Positions 16,101 to 24,727 of a stretch of 33,507 bases of DNA are shown piece by piece. The stretch lies in assembly GCA_023659975.1 (NCBI GenBank), contig JAGXOI010000005.1, positions 1 to 33,507 on the forward strand, given 5' to 3'. The translations under genes were made by a program, and so were the position numbers. The notes beneath the pieces were generated by a model. The model made no database searches. It had not been told where the DNA came from and was given only the letters and a program-made list of their open reading frames with translations. This DNA comes from Candidatus Aenigmarchaeota archaeon LH_S4 (GTDB taxonomy: Archaea > Aenigmatarchaeota > Aenigmatarchaeia > QMZS01). Numbering within the stretch: the first letter of the stretch is position 1; each line of letters opens with the position of its first letter.

Positions 16101-19100
16101 TTCAATTTTTTTGTTTTCAAATTTATGCTTAACATCAGTAAAATTTATTTTAAATCTATTATCCAGAAGTTTTATTGTTAAATCGAAAGTTTCACTTCCA
16201 GTAATATTTTCTCCGAAAATAGTTGCATTCCAGATTCCATAAGAAATATTATCCACTTCCAAATCTATTATCTGGTTTCCAGAACCGGAACTATTAAAGT
16301 AAGTCTGGCTCTGGTTTCTCAAATTTGTCAGGTTAATAGTCAAATTATTTGTCGAATTTGTCCAGCTCAGATTTGCAGTTAAATTTGAAGAATGAGGGAT
16401 AATGAAAGCAAAATTTGTCCTGGTATTATTTTCAATGGTACCACCAAAAGAATAAGTTAAATAATTGTCTGTTATGCTAAGACTGACATTTTCAGAAACA
16501 TTCATCATCTTAAAACTGGTGGTATTTGTTTCTTCTGGTTTTAGAGGTATATTAATAGAACTCGGAAATACAGTTTGATTTGTTGTATCAACTGTTATAG
16601 ATACAGAAGAAGAATTAAAATTTGTTGCATTATCATAGGTAGTTGCAGTTATATTATAAATATCATCTGTTAGGACAGATAAAGTTATAGTATAAGTTCC
16701 GTTTGTTTGATTTCTTGTTGAATTTACTAAATTCCCAGTTGAATTATAAATTGAGATATTTGTGTAATTCAAGAAATTATCTGTTACAGTCAGATTAATT
16801 GTAATATTGTGAGTATAAATATATTGATTGTTTGTTGGGGAATTTACTGTTATTTTTGGGGGGGTTCTGTCTATTTTTATTGTTTTATTTTGGACAGTTT
16901 CATTATTCCCTGCATTATCTTTAGAATAATATCTAATATAACTAATTCCTTCTGTAGAAACATTGACTTTTTCTATATATGGAGTGGTTGGTACACAGGA
17001 ATTGTTTTCCTTACAGTAGGAAGTCCCTCCACACCCAGAACCTGAATCATTACAATTGAGGGTTACAGTTATATAACTTGAGTTTGTCCAGGTGTCAAAA
17101 GTATATTCAGAGTTATCTGGCTTCTTAGCAGTTGCGGTAGTATTAGGCTTAACTATATCTACTATTATGTTTGGTACAATCGATGAATTAGATTTATTTG
17201 TTTTGTCATAGGCTGTTGCGTTTATTGAATAGTTTCCATCTTCAGGAACAGATAAATTTATAGTATAAGTTCCGTTTGTTTGATTTCTTGTTGAATTTAC
17301 TAAACCAGTTGAATTATAAATTGAGATATTTGTGTAATTCAAGAAATCGTCTGTTACGGTCAGATTAATAGTTATTGTCCTGTTGTTTAAACAATCATTG
17401 TCTTCAGGTGAATTTATGGTTATTTGAGGAGGACTTCTATCTATTTTTATTGTTTTAGTTTTGTTTTTTTCTGTATGTCCTTCAGTATCATTACTTCTAA
17501 ATCTTATATAACTTGTTCCTTCTGTTGAGATTTGGACTGGAGTTCCATTATATTCTATATTTGGGTCGCAAGTATCATCAGTACTATTACAGTAGAGAGT
17601 TATATTGCAGTTTTCTCCATAATCTGTACAGTTAAGAGTTACATTTACATAAGTTGAGTTTGTCCAAGTGCCAAAAGTATAGTTTTCTCCATCTGCTGTT
17701 TTTGCAGTTGCAATTGTTGTTGGTGCTTTGTCTGTTAAATTTAGAGTAATTGTCCTACTTTCAGTTAGATTTATTTCTGTGGTATTTTCTCCAGTACCCC
17801 AATGAAATCCATGAATTGTATAATTTGTAAAATAAGTTATATTTGAGCTTGTTTGATTGTATTCCTGTAAGGTTTGCCTCTGAATACATCCACTTTCATT
17901 TGTTAACTTGGAAACAGAATTGTTAAATTTATCTGTAATTGTAACATTTGTATTATTTAGAGGGTCTCCTGTTGAGTTTGTAGCATTAACATCAAGGTAC
18001 CAGTACCTCCATAGTGAAGATGATTCTACAAGCGTAATATCGGAATAAGTAGAGTTTATTAATTTAATATTTTCTGAACGATCTAATCTTATATCCTTAG
18101 TACCTTCGTCTGTAGCATTTAATATAGAATCTGTGACATTAATATTTGAAGAAGATGGAAGATAAATAGGATAAGAACCAAATCCTGAAGTACTAATTAT
18201 ATTATTCTGTATTAATCCATTATTTACACCATTAAAATAAATTGCATGGGGATTACCAGAACCCCCTCCCTGAACAATCCCACAGTTTTTTATTGTTATG
18301 TTAGCATAGCCGCCAGAATTATTTATTGCATAGCCTTCTGAAGTTGTTGAATAGTTAATCTGGTATCCCTTGCAATCTAAAGTAACATTATTTGATTTAA
18401 TTGTAAAGCAGGTTCCTGAAGAACTAACATTTTGTGTTAAATTGTAGTATCCTGAAGAAGTAATCTCTTCGCAGGTAGTTAGATTATTAGATGAAATTTT
18501 GAGATAAAAATTGTAAGCATTTATTCTTGAATGATTTTCGTTACCACCAATTTTATATCCACTATCCCCTGCCATATCCTCCAATTCTTGAGGTATTTTT
18601 GTTTTTCCACTCAGATTTAAATATTGATTAATTAATGCGAAAACTCCTGAAACATGTGGGGCTGACATTGAAGTCCCATTTTTATCTTCCCAATTATTTG
18701 TTAGAATTGTTGAATAAATATTTTCTCCTGGAGCAAAAAGGATTGGCAGAGACCAATAATTTGAGAAAGAAGATTTAGCATTGCTATTATTAACTGAGCC
18801 AACAGGGGTTGCGTTAGATAAACAAGCGGGAGCAGTTATATCTGTAGTATTTCCTTTATTTCCAGAGGCAACAACTACAGAAATATTTTTTGCTGTTGCA
18901 TTGTTTACTGCAGAGGATAGTCCTCCTAAATCAGTTATGTCGTCACAATAGTGGTCATACAAACTGCCTGTACCTAAACTCATAGAAATCACAGAAATAT
19001 TATATTCTTCTGAAAAATTTGTGCAATAATTTATTCCAGAAATAACATCACTTGTCCACCCAGAACCAGAACTATTTAAAGCTTTTATAACAACTAATTT

Positions 19101-19667
19101 TGCATCAGGAGCAACTCCTCTGTAAGTTGTATTATTGGAAGCAACAATCCCTGCAACATGTGTTCCATGACCACCATTATAATCATAACATGCAGAATTG
19201 TTATAGGTGCAATTACAACTTTGATTAGTTATATTACAACCGTCTAAAAATCTCCACCCACCGATAACCTTATTTCCCCAACTGCCACCAAGAGCGGGAT
19301 GATTGTAATCAATTCCTGTATCAATAATACAAACTGTCTGCCCCTTTCCAGTTAAATTTGTTCCACTGACAGAGATATTCCATAATTTATCTGCCTGAAT
19401 TTGTGGAACTGATTCATCCAAAAAAGCATAAACTTTCAGGTTTGGATATATATTATATCCTTTAGTTATTAAGATTTGTTTTTCATTTTCTGTCAATTCT
19501 CCAGAACAGGAATTTGTTCCATAGATTGGGTTACAACCTATTTCTTTTTCACTAAGAGAAGAAACAACCATCTCCTGTTTATCTTGAGGAGTTATAATAT
19601 AGCTATCTCCAAAACAAGGTGCAATTAAAATAACCGACAAAACAAGCAATAAAACTATCTTTTTCAT
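13119..19667 (-). CDS. Giant (2182 aa) secreted, membrane-anchored subtilisin-like (S8) protease with Ig-like/CARDB-like repeats
   Basis: Signal peptide; catalytic motifs VCIIDTGIDYNHPALGG (D), GGHGTHVAGI (H), NGTSMSAPHVSGV (S); beta-helix-like segment; C-terminal TM LLIIVIVIFVVALVGIIVFYTF and basic tail. Confidence 0.88.
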   Translation of the reverse strand: MKKIVLLLVLSVILIAPCFGDSYIITPQDKQEMVVSSLSEKEIGCNPIYGTNSCSGELTENEKQILITKGYNIYPNLKVYAFLDESVPQIQADKLWNISVSGTNLTGKGQTVCIIDTGIDYNHPALGGSWGNKVIGGWRFLDGCNITNQSCNCTYNNSACYDYNGGHGTHVAGIVASNNTTYRGVAPDAKLVVIKALNSSGSGWTSDVISGINYCTNFSEEYNISVISMSLGTGSLYDHYCDDITDLGGLSSAVNNATAKNISVVVASGNKGNTTDITAPACLSNATPVGSVNNSNAKSSFSNYWSLPILFAPGENIYSTILTNNWEDKNGTSMSAPHVSGVFALINQYLNLSGKTKIPQELEDMAGDSGYKIGGNENHSRINAYNFYLKISSNNLTTCEEITSSGYYNLTQNVSSSGTCFTIKSNNVTLDCKGYQINYSTTSEGYAINNSGGYANITIKNCGIVQGGGSGNPHAIYFNGVNNGLIQNNIISTSGFGSYPIYLPSSSNINVTDSILNATDEGTKDIRLDRSENIKLINSTYSDITLVESSSLWRYWYLDVNATNSTGDPLNNTNVTITDKFNNSVSKLTNESGCIQRQTLQEYNQTSSNITYFTNYTIHGFHWGTGENTTEINLTESRTITLNLTDKAPTTIATAKTADGENYTFGTWTNSTYVNVTLNCTDYGENCNITLYCNSTDDTCDPNIEYNGTPVQISTEGTSYIRFRSNDTEGHTEKNKTKTIKIDRSPPQITINSPEDNDCLNNRTITINLTVTDDFLNYTNISIYNSTGLVNSTRNQTNGTYTINLSVPEDGNYSINATAYDKTNKSNSSIVPNIIVDIVKPNTTATAKKPDNSEYTFDTWTNSSYITVTLNCNDSGSGCGGTSYCKENNSCVPTTPYIEKVNVSTEGISYIRYYSKDNAGNNETVQNKTIKIDRTPPKITVNSPTNNQYIYTHNITINLTVTDNFLNYTNISIYNSTGNLVNSTRNQTNGTYTITLSVLTDDIYNITATTYDNATNFNSSSVSITVDTTNQTVFPSSINIPLKPEETNTTSFKMMNVSENVSLSITDNYLTYSFGGTIENNTRTNFAFIIPHSSNLTANLSWTNSTNNLTINLTNLRNQSQTYFNSSGSGNQIIDLEVDNISYGIWNATIFGENITGSETFDLTIKLLDNRFKINFTDVKHKFENKKIENRTEKEWSFYVDNSVSSINISLISNAEEDINLSLYNSTDSLVESNKTTNGTETISSTEITEGNWKVKINNTNQTTNFTYNLTIHLSGNNFTKLGNLTSDYSNVTLTVTSPPTEITDGNYTSEISIISHKPTMKIPLTIMSDTPILKLRPNWKENYFIGNQSLSAGETETYNTTRNLFINLNQTKSLLFVVNNTGTSKLENLTISNSSFSELNITISEPRNITAGSSKILDITVFSPNATGNYSGWIYLNSSNGQPFNYLNLTLNLTVTNKTLPRLSSPVYYLESDNSTQINFSVYFFDNQTVDKFWNSSYNLTLVNSTNNSQDLQNLTFDVSNGLFSGMINTTNLTEGKNYTIIYNPTNNILLDDAGNIADINLTFELLNNLNLNVISDLGQIVRGYPFDFEVNVSKLGNLSADNVTVCLELPDEIKNQTPKCVLIGNLTGGEWNQTNFTLNGTQKGTYTINITTYSADGRFNKTKEQNVVVKYGNLVASLGEDTPDSKEVNKSFTVHVDVENTGDWDAFIDKIKIKVCDTVKTADEDETIEDGGSETYSASGFECSSTGDRSIYIRLSDVENATNIYSDFKKIGEITITSPPSDGDGGDGNETPTTNYDLSFEKPTSSTLTINQGGSADLDVKIKNTGDAKLHDLSLKLIGLNSSYYSITPTTERDLSVDSTLNFEIHFSIPEDFEAKDYSLTLKAISDEKNKTKSITLTVYKLSIEFINLTNVTITQGEQLTKKFKIKNIGERKLHNLYPELSGITIIPSAKINLSKNTEKEYEMNFSISKNEEIGVKEKTLKIISDEKNFTKKFNLIILPCEEEKLKIKEDYENLSLEFQSLLEEFEKAKNEGKNISGIESEIINANQTLNQIKDYIEQGKYIEAKTLIDSLPVDLNSLSADLENLEKRKGTSKLLIIVIVIFVVALVGIIVFYTFLPKKGYLPGKGYIAQSRKSNFEDKIRGLFKKFRKGKSEEEKVREQKLSEWRKYYDDLKKKKYGE
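16685..16799 (-). repeat. Direct repeat copy 1 within the subtilase gene
   Basis: 115 bp nearly identical to 17258..17369; encodes NFLNYTNISIYNSTGNLVNSTRNQTNGTYTI. Confidence 0.85.
17258..17369 (-). repeat. Direct repeat copy 2 within the subtilase gene
   Basis: 112 bp, 3-bp deletion relative to copy 1; encodes DFLNYTNISIYNSTGLVNSTRNQTNGTYTI. Confidence 0.85.
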
Positions 19668-19894
19668 AATAAATCAAAAAATTAAAATAAAGAAATATCT
19701 TAAGGAAGAGATAACTTCCTATTTCTTTCATTTCCATAATTCAGTAATTAGATATTAATAGAAATACCTAAAAAATCGTCAATTGTTGAAACTGCAAACA
19801 GTTTCATCTGTTACCATATCTTCCCTTTCATTTTTTTGCTCTGTAAAAGATGCATCACCTGAAGGAGGAATATCAACTTGATAAACTTTCAAAA

Positions 19895-21409
19895 TTACTC
19901 AATTTCAATATCTACAAAAATTGGAGCATCAATCTTTATTTCTTTTTTATTTTGGAGCAGATATTTTGAAATTTCTTTTTTCATTTTCAAATTTATCGAA
20001 GGTAAAGTATCAGCGTATTTTATTGTCAGCCTCCCCCTCTTTCCTCTTTCTATCTGATAAGCAAAATAGTTTGAAATTGCCTCCAAAAAAGAGCATACTT
20101 TTACACCTTTTCTTAAAATTTCTTCAAATCTTTTGTCGTCTGTTTTAACCCCTAAAATTTCTCCTTTGTAAACATAAATTTCATTTAGCCCCCCTGGACC
20201 AAGTAATTTTTTTCCTTCCTCTGGCTCAACCACATAAATTTTTATTTCTTTGTCATATATTTTTTTTCTTATTTTCCCAATCAAATTTCTATTTTCGATT
20301 ATTCCTTTTTCAATTATTTTTGCTAAATTCTTACCTTTTGGTTTTTTATCAATTTTTATCCTATCTGCAATCTGCTTGTCAGAAAACCTGGTATCTTTTG
20401 AATAGTATAAGTCCCTTATATCATTTATATTTTCCAAAGCCATCACAATTCTGCCAAGACCTGGACCTGAATTAAACACAGGATATTTTATTTTATAATT
20501 TGCCAGGGAAACAGGAGAATACATACCAATCTCAGAAACTTCAAGCCACCCTCCTTTTGGGTGTTTTACAAAAACCTCATAATTTGTTCCTGGAGCATAA
20601 TAAGCTGGCTGGTTTGGTTTTACTTCAAATTTCACTTTTTCAAAACCCAGTTTTTTAAAAAATTTTTCTGTCAGTTCTTTCCCGTTTTCAATTTTAAAAT
20701 CTTCATCCATAATCACCATTGAAAAATTCAGATGTGTCCTCAGATGTTTTGCATCCTCCTTCTGCTCCCTTCTATTCCTCCATACCAGAGAAAAAAGCAT
20801 TATTGGATGTTCTTTTTTATCCTGCAATTCTGAAAGTAGAGGAAACCATGCAGTTGTTGCATGAGAAATTAAAGATAAATTCGAGGCTTCTGGTTTTAAT
20901 CCAGCTAATTCTTTGAATACTTCCTTTAACAGATAGAGAGCATCTGATGTAGAGATACCCAAATCAGAAACAAGAGCTTCTGTCAAATCTTCTCCACCTT
21001 CAATTTCTCCTCTTTTATATTTCATCAAAATATCCTGAAGTTTTTTGAATTTTTTGAATTTTGGTAATCTCTTTTTAATGAGTTCTTTTTTTTCATCAGA
21101 TAGCCCAATATCCGGTCTTGGAATAGTCGCAAGGTAATATAATCTATCCAAAATTGCTCCTGCCTCAGGTCCATACTGCTTCCTAACTTCATCATCAGGT
21201 TGAATAGGATTTAAAATAACTTCATCAAAGCCCATTTCCAAAAAAACCTCCCTAACCTTTAGAATATATTTCCACAATAAGTGCTCTGAGCCAGTTTTCT
21301 TTTTTAAGGTAAACTTTCCTTTACCTTTTACTAATTCTGCTGTTTCTTTCCATTCCTTTTCCCAGTTTTTTTCAGCTTCATTTTTAATTTTTTTAGGGTT
21401 TAATAGCAT
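19895..21409 (-). CDS. sepS: O-phosphoseryl-tRNA(Cys) synthetase (SepRS)
   Basis: NPIQPDDEVRKQYGPEAGAILDRLYYLATIPRPDIGLSDEK; SLISHATTAWFPLLSEL...WRNRREQKEDAKHLRTHLNFSMVI; YYAPGTNYEVFVKHPKGGWLEVSEIGMYSPVSLANYKIKYPVFNSGPGLGRIVMAL; LLGPGGLNEIYVYKG. These are SepRS-type rather than PheS-type motifs. Confidence 0.88.
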   Translation of the reverse strand: MLLNPKKIKNEAEKNWEKEWKETAELVKGKGKFTLKKKTGSEHLLWKYILKVREVFLEMGFDEVILNPIQPDDEVRKQYGPEAGAILDRLYYLATIPRPDIGLSDEKKELIKKRLPKFKKFKKLQDILMKYKRGEIEGGEDLTEALVSDLGISTSDALYLLKEVFKELAGLKPEASNLSLISHATTAWFPLLSELQDKKEHPIMLFSLVWRNRREQKEDAKHLRTHLNFSMVIMDEDFKIENGKELTEKFFKKLGFEKVKFEVKPNQPAYYAPGTNYEVFVKHPKGGWLEVSEIGMYSPVSLANYKIKYPVFNSGPGLGRIVMALENINDIRDLYYSKDTRFSDKQIADRIKIDKKPKGKNLAKIIEKGIIENRNLIGKIRKKIYDKEIKIYVVEPEEGKKLLGPGGLNEIYVYKGEILGVKTDDKRFEEILRKGVKVCSFLEAISNYFAYQIERGKRGRLTIKYADTLPSINLKMKKEISKYLLQNKKEIKIDAPIFVDIEIE

Positions 21410-21436
21410 AATAATTTATTTTTGATAAACTATATG

Positions 21437-22477
21437 ATGTACGATATAATTATTGTCGGAGGAGGAGTTGCCGGTTTATACTTTGCAACTCTTCTCAATA
21501 GTAAAAAAGTTTTGTTAATTGAAGAGCACAGAAAATTGGGTCCTCTAAGATGTTCAGGAATTGTTTCCAAAAGAGTAAATAATTTTTTACTCTTACCAAA
21601 GAATGTGATTGAGAGGGAAATTAATGAATCTATTATTGTTTGTGGAAAATTAGGGGCAAGGCTCGGTATGGATTCTTTGGTTATTAACAAAGAAAAATTT
21701 GAAAATTTTTTGTTGAAAAAAGCAGAGAAAAAAGTTGAGATTAAATTTGAGATAGTTGGAAAAATATCAGAAAGTTATGATGGTGTAGTTGTTTCTACAT
21801 CAAAAGGAGAATATAGAGCAAAATATATTGTAGGGTGTGATGGCCCAAATTCAATTGTAAGAAAGACATTTTTAAAAGAAGAACCAAAAAAATTCTATTT
21901 TGGAAAATTCTGCCACTCTTTTGAGAGGCCTGCTAATTATTGTAGTATATTTCTTGATTCAAAATACTCAGACTTGTTTTCATGGATTGCCCCAAGAAAA
22001 AATAAAGTGGAATATGGCCTGATATGTGAGAGAAATCTGAATAAATATTATAGTAATTTCCTTAGTTCCAAAAAACCAAAAAATAAAGAGGATGAATTTT
22101 TTGGTGTGATTCCAACAGGTCTCTGTAAGTGTTCTTTTCCAAGAGGAATTTTAATTGGAAACTGTGCGGGAATGACAAAACCTCTGACAGGAGGAGGAAT
22201 AATCTATTCTCTTACTGCTGCAAAAATTGCTGCCAAAGAATTCAACAAGGATAAACCAGATTTTCAAAATTATGAAAAAGAGGTTAAGGGAATTTTTAGA
22301 AAAGAAATAAAATACCAGTTGTGGTTCAGAAAAATCTATTCAAAATTAAGTGATAAAAGAAAACAGAAATTGGTAAAGTTAATAGCCAAGAGCAAACTAA
22401 AAATTGATATGGATTTCCCAATTACAGATATTTTAAGAAAACATAAAATAAGGGTTTTGAGGAGTTTGTTTGGGTGA
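21437..22477 (+). CDS. Geranylgeranyl reductase family FAD-dependent oxidoreductase
   Basis: MYDIIIVGGGVAGLYFATLL, LRCSGIVSKR, IVGCDGPNSIVRK, GNCAGMTKPLTGGGIIYSLTAAKIAA. Start alternatives at 21422 and 21434. Confidence 0.88.
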   Translation: MYDIIIVGGGVAGLYFATLLNSKKVLLIEEHRKLGPLRCSGIVSKRVNNFLLLPKNVIEREINESIIVCGKLGARLGMDSLVINKEKFENFLLKKAEKKVEIKFEIVGKISESYDGVVVSTSKGEYRAKYIVGCDGPNSIVRKTFLKEEPKKFYFGKFCHSFERPANYCSIFLDSKYSDLFSWIAPRKNKVEYGLICERNLNKYYSNFLSSKKPKNKEDEFFGVIPTGLCKCSFPRGILIGNCAGMTKPLTGGGIIYSLTAAKIAAKEFNKDKPDFQNYEKEVKGIFRKEIKYQLWFRKIYSKLSDKRKQKLVKLIAKSKLKIDMDFPITDILRKHKIRVLRSLFG

Positions 22478-22571
22478 TTTTGATTTTGTAAAAAATGAAA
22501 AGAATATTTGGTTTTATTCCTCTGAGAAATGTTAAACTTGAGATAAGAAGAGAAGGTGGATAAGTATAGTT

Positions 22572-22688
22572 ATGGTAGTTGTGAATGATATAGAAAAGTT
22601 CAAAAGAATGATGGATATTAAATTAAGTAAACTGGATGACGAAAAGTTTAAAGAAATGTTCAATATCGGTTTTGAATGTCCATTAATT
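22572..22688 (+). pseudogene. 5' fragment of the IS-interrupted regulator gene
   Basis: MVVVNDIEKFKRMMDIKLSKLDDEKFKEMFNIGFECPLI ... interrupted by the IS at AATT. Confidence 0.75.
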
Positions 22689-23906
22689 ATAAAAGTTTTG
22701 CACTTTTAATATAAACCTTCCATAGCGGTTTTAACCACTTCCCCAATATTCCCAATTTTCTCATATAATTCAATACTCCACTCAACAAACTTTCCAACAA
22801 TTCTTCCTTTTACTGCTCTACAACTTTCTCCAATAGTCCTGATTTTTTGACTTACAACTTCTGACAGGGATTTAAGTAAGCAGGAATCTCTTAGTAAGGA
22901 ATAAGTTAAGAAAACCAGCCACAGGTGTTTAACTATGGCGTCCAGTTTCCTTAACTGATATTTCCCAAATCCCAGATTCTGCTTAGAATCCCTATAAAAT
23001 GTTTCTATTGCAAATCTTTTCTTGTTCAACATAACAATTGTTTCATTACTATAATTACTGTTTGTTGTAATAGCAACAATATTTCCATTCAAAGAGTTCT
23101 TGAGTAAAACAAGTTTTACTTTTCCAATTCCTTTCATTTTTGTAGTGATTGAAGTTATCAAGTTATATCTTTCATCACTAATCTCAACATCAAACTTTCT
23201 AAAGTCTTCTAGTTGAGAGGCAAGTTTCTTTACTGAAATCCATTTTCCCTCATACTTCACCAATCTATTTAATTTGGCTCTGGATACCCAAATTTTACCT
23301 TTTAGAGCCTCTACAATCTCTTCACAGAGATACCATGCATCAAAGAGGACGACAGATGGACTAACAAACTCCAAAGCTTTCTTTATCAATTCTATACCTA
23401 TCTCAATCTTTGTTTTGAATTTCTCTGCTGTTTCTTTCTTCTGATAGAGTTCAAAATGCATTGGTGTCTGGTTCCCGTTTACATAATGAGTTGAAACAAT
23501 ATTGTGGCAAAGTATGTTCTTGTTTTGTGTGTGGTCAAACAAGTAACCAACTCCTTCAATCCTTTTTCCTGTCTTCTCAATCAAAGAGTCATCGAGTATT
23601 AGCATACCTCCATTTCTTTTTGTCAGGAATTCTTTTAACCTCAATTCATTTAGCTTGTTTTCATCCCATTTATATTTTGTTAAAAACCTGTTCAATGAAC
23701 TCTGGTTTTTACTGTTCATAAAGTCCTTGTTTATTGAGTTGATTGTCTTTTTATCTGATACAACCAAACCATGTATATATCTGACAAAGTGATTAAAACA
23801 AGGTTTGTTAAAGAGTGTTCTGAATTTTGACAAAGAAGGAATTATTGATATATCTGCTATCATAATTTGTTAAAATCATTAAAAACTAAAAAGTGCAAAA
23901 CTTTTA
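22689..23906 (-). mobile_element. 1218-bp insertion sequence (IS4/IS701-like DDE), apparently intact
   Basis: 19-bp perfect TIRs (ATAAAAGTTTTGCACTTTT / AAAAGTGCAAAACTTTTAT) flanked by AATT at 22685..22688 and 23907..23910; intact transposase inside. Confidence 0.88.
22706..23863 (-). CDS. IS4/IS701-superfamily DDE transposase
   Basis: GGMLILDDSLIEKTGKRIEGVGYLFDHT (D1), SVVLFDAWYLCEE (D2), KRFAIETFYRDSKQNLGFGKYQLR (E). Confidence 0.88.
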   Translation of the reverse strand: MIADISIIPSLSKFRTLFNKPCFNHFVRYIHGLVVSDKKTINSINKDFMNSKNQSSLNRFLTKYKWDENKLNELRLKEFLTKRNGGMLILDDSLIEKTGKRIEGVGYLFDHTQNKNILCHNIVSTHYVNGNQTPMHFELYQKKETAEKFKTKIEIGIELIKKALEFVSPSVVLFDAWYLCEEIVEALKGKIWVSRAKLNRLVKYEGKWISVKKLASQLEDFRKFDVEISDERYNLITSITTKMKGIGKVKLVLLKNSLNGNIVAITTNSNYSNETIVMLNKKRFAIETFYRDSKQNLGFGKYQLRKLDAIVKHLWLVFLTYSLLRDSCLLKSLSEVVSQKIRTIGESCRAVKGRIVGKFVEWSIELYEKIGNIGEVVKTAMEGLY

Positions 23907-24391
23907 TAATTATTGACTTTTTGAAAAGATTTGAGCTTTCTAAAAAAGAACTAAAGGAAAAAGTAATATATAGAGAAAAAAAACTGATGGGAGAGTTCGC
24001 CCATTCTGAATCAACTTTTTATTATTGGTTAAAAAGATTGAGAGAATGGAATATGGTAAGGGAGGTAAATAGTATTGTTTCTTTAACTAAATTAGGTGAG
24101 TGGGTTTCGAATGCAAGCGGAGATGAATTTGTACACAGATTTGAGTTTGTAGAAGAGTTCATATGTAACAGTTGTAGTTCAGAAGGCACTGTTGTAATTT
24201 TTAAGCCAATTATAGAAAGTTTACATATAAGTAAAGAGAATAGCTTAAATGTTAAGGCAAAGTGTCCTGTATGTAAAAAGGAAGAAAAGATTTATATCAA
24301 AAATTGGAAACTTGATGATTTTAAGAATCTCTACAATAATTCAATAGATAATTTGAAGAAATTTGTGAATATAAAAACCCAAAAAATATAG
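23907..24391 (+). pseudogene. 3' fragment of the IS-interrupted regulator: winged helix plus zinc ribbon
   Basis: Continues as ...IIDFLKRFELSKKELKEK...FYYWLKRLREWNMVREVNSIVSLTKLGEWV; CNSC...CPVC ribbon. The tracked ORF start at 23867 lies inside the IS end. Confidence 0.75.
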
Positions 24392-24450
24392 GTTCTTAAT
24401 TTTTTGATTTGCAAAACTAAGATAAAATTTAAAATTTATTTAACAGAATT

Positions 24451-24699
24451 ATGACCGATGTCTGTAATCTATTAAAAAGAGAAAAGGTAAGTGCTGAGAG
24501 GAAAGGAAATCGGGAAACGGCCAGACTAATAGAAGACGCTAGGGAAGAATTAAGTTGTGGGTGTGGAACTGTTTGCACAGGTATCACCAAATTAAGTGAA
24601 GGAATATGCAAAACAGCTGTTCCATTTCCATTAAGCATAACTTGTGGAGCTATAAATACAAAAACTGCAACCAAAATAAGAAACAGGATTAACTCGTGA
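24451..24699 (+). CDS. Small cysteine-containing protein, unknown function
   Basis: 82 aa with six Cys, including CGCGTVC, in a short stand-alone ORF. Confidence 0.45.
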   Translation: MTDVCNLLKREKVSAERKGNRETARLIEDAREELSCGCGTVCTGITKLSEGICKTAVPFPLSITCGAINTKTATKIRNRINS

Positions 24700-24727
24700 G
24701 GAATTTATAGAACTTTTATAATCTTTT

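Noticed and set aside
19779-19892. 37-codon minus-strand ORF (TTG start, MKVYQVDIPPSGDASFTEQKNEREDMVTDETVCSFNN) downstream of sepS, over the TGAAACTG-CAAA-CAGTTTCA hairpin (19787..19806)
   Set aside because: No ATG and no recognised family; the hairpin may simply be a local transcript-end or chance structure. Too weak to call as a gene.
19895-21409. Calling this ORF PheRS alpha (PheS)
   Set aside because: The motif set (YGPEA..LDRLYYLA..PRPDIG; YYAPGTNYEVFVKHP; LLGPGGLNEIYVY) fits SepRS better; PheS-specific motifs such as the NFD...HPARD region are absent.
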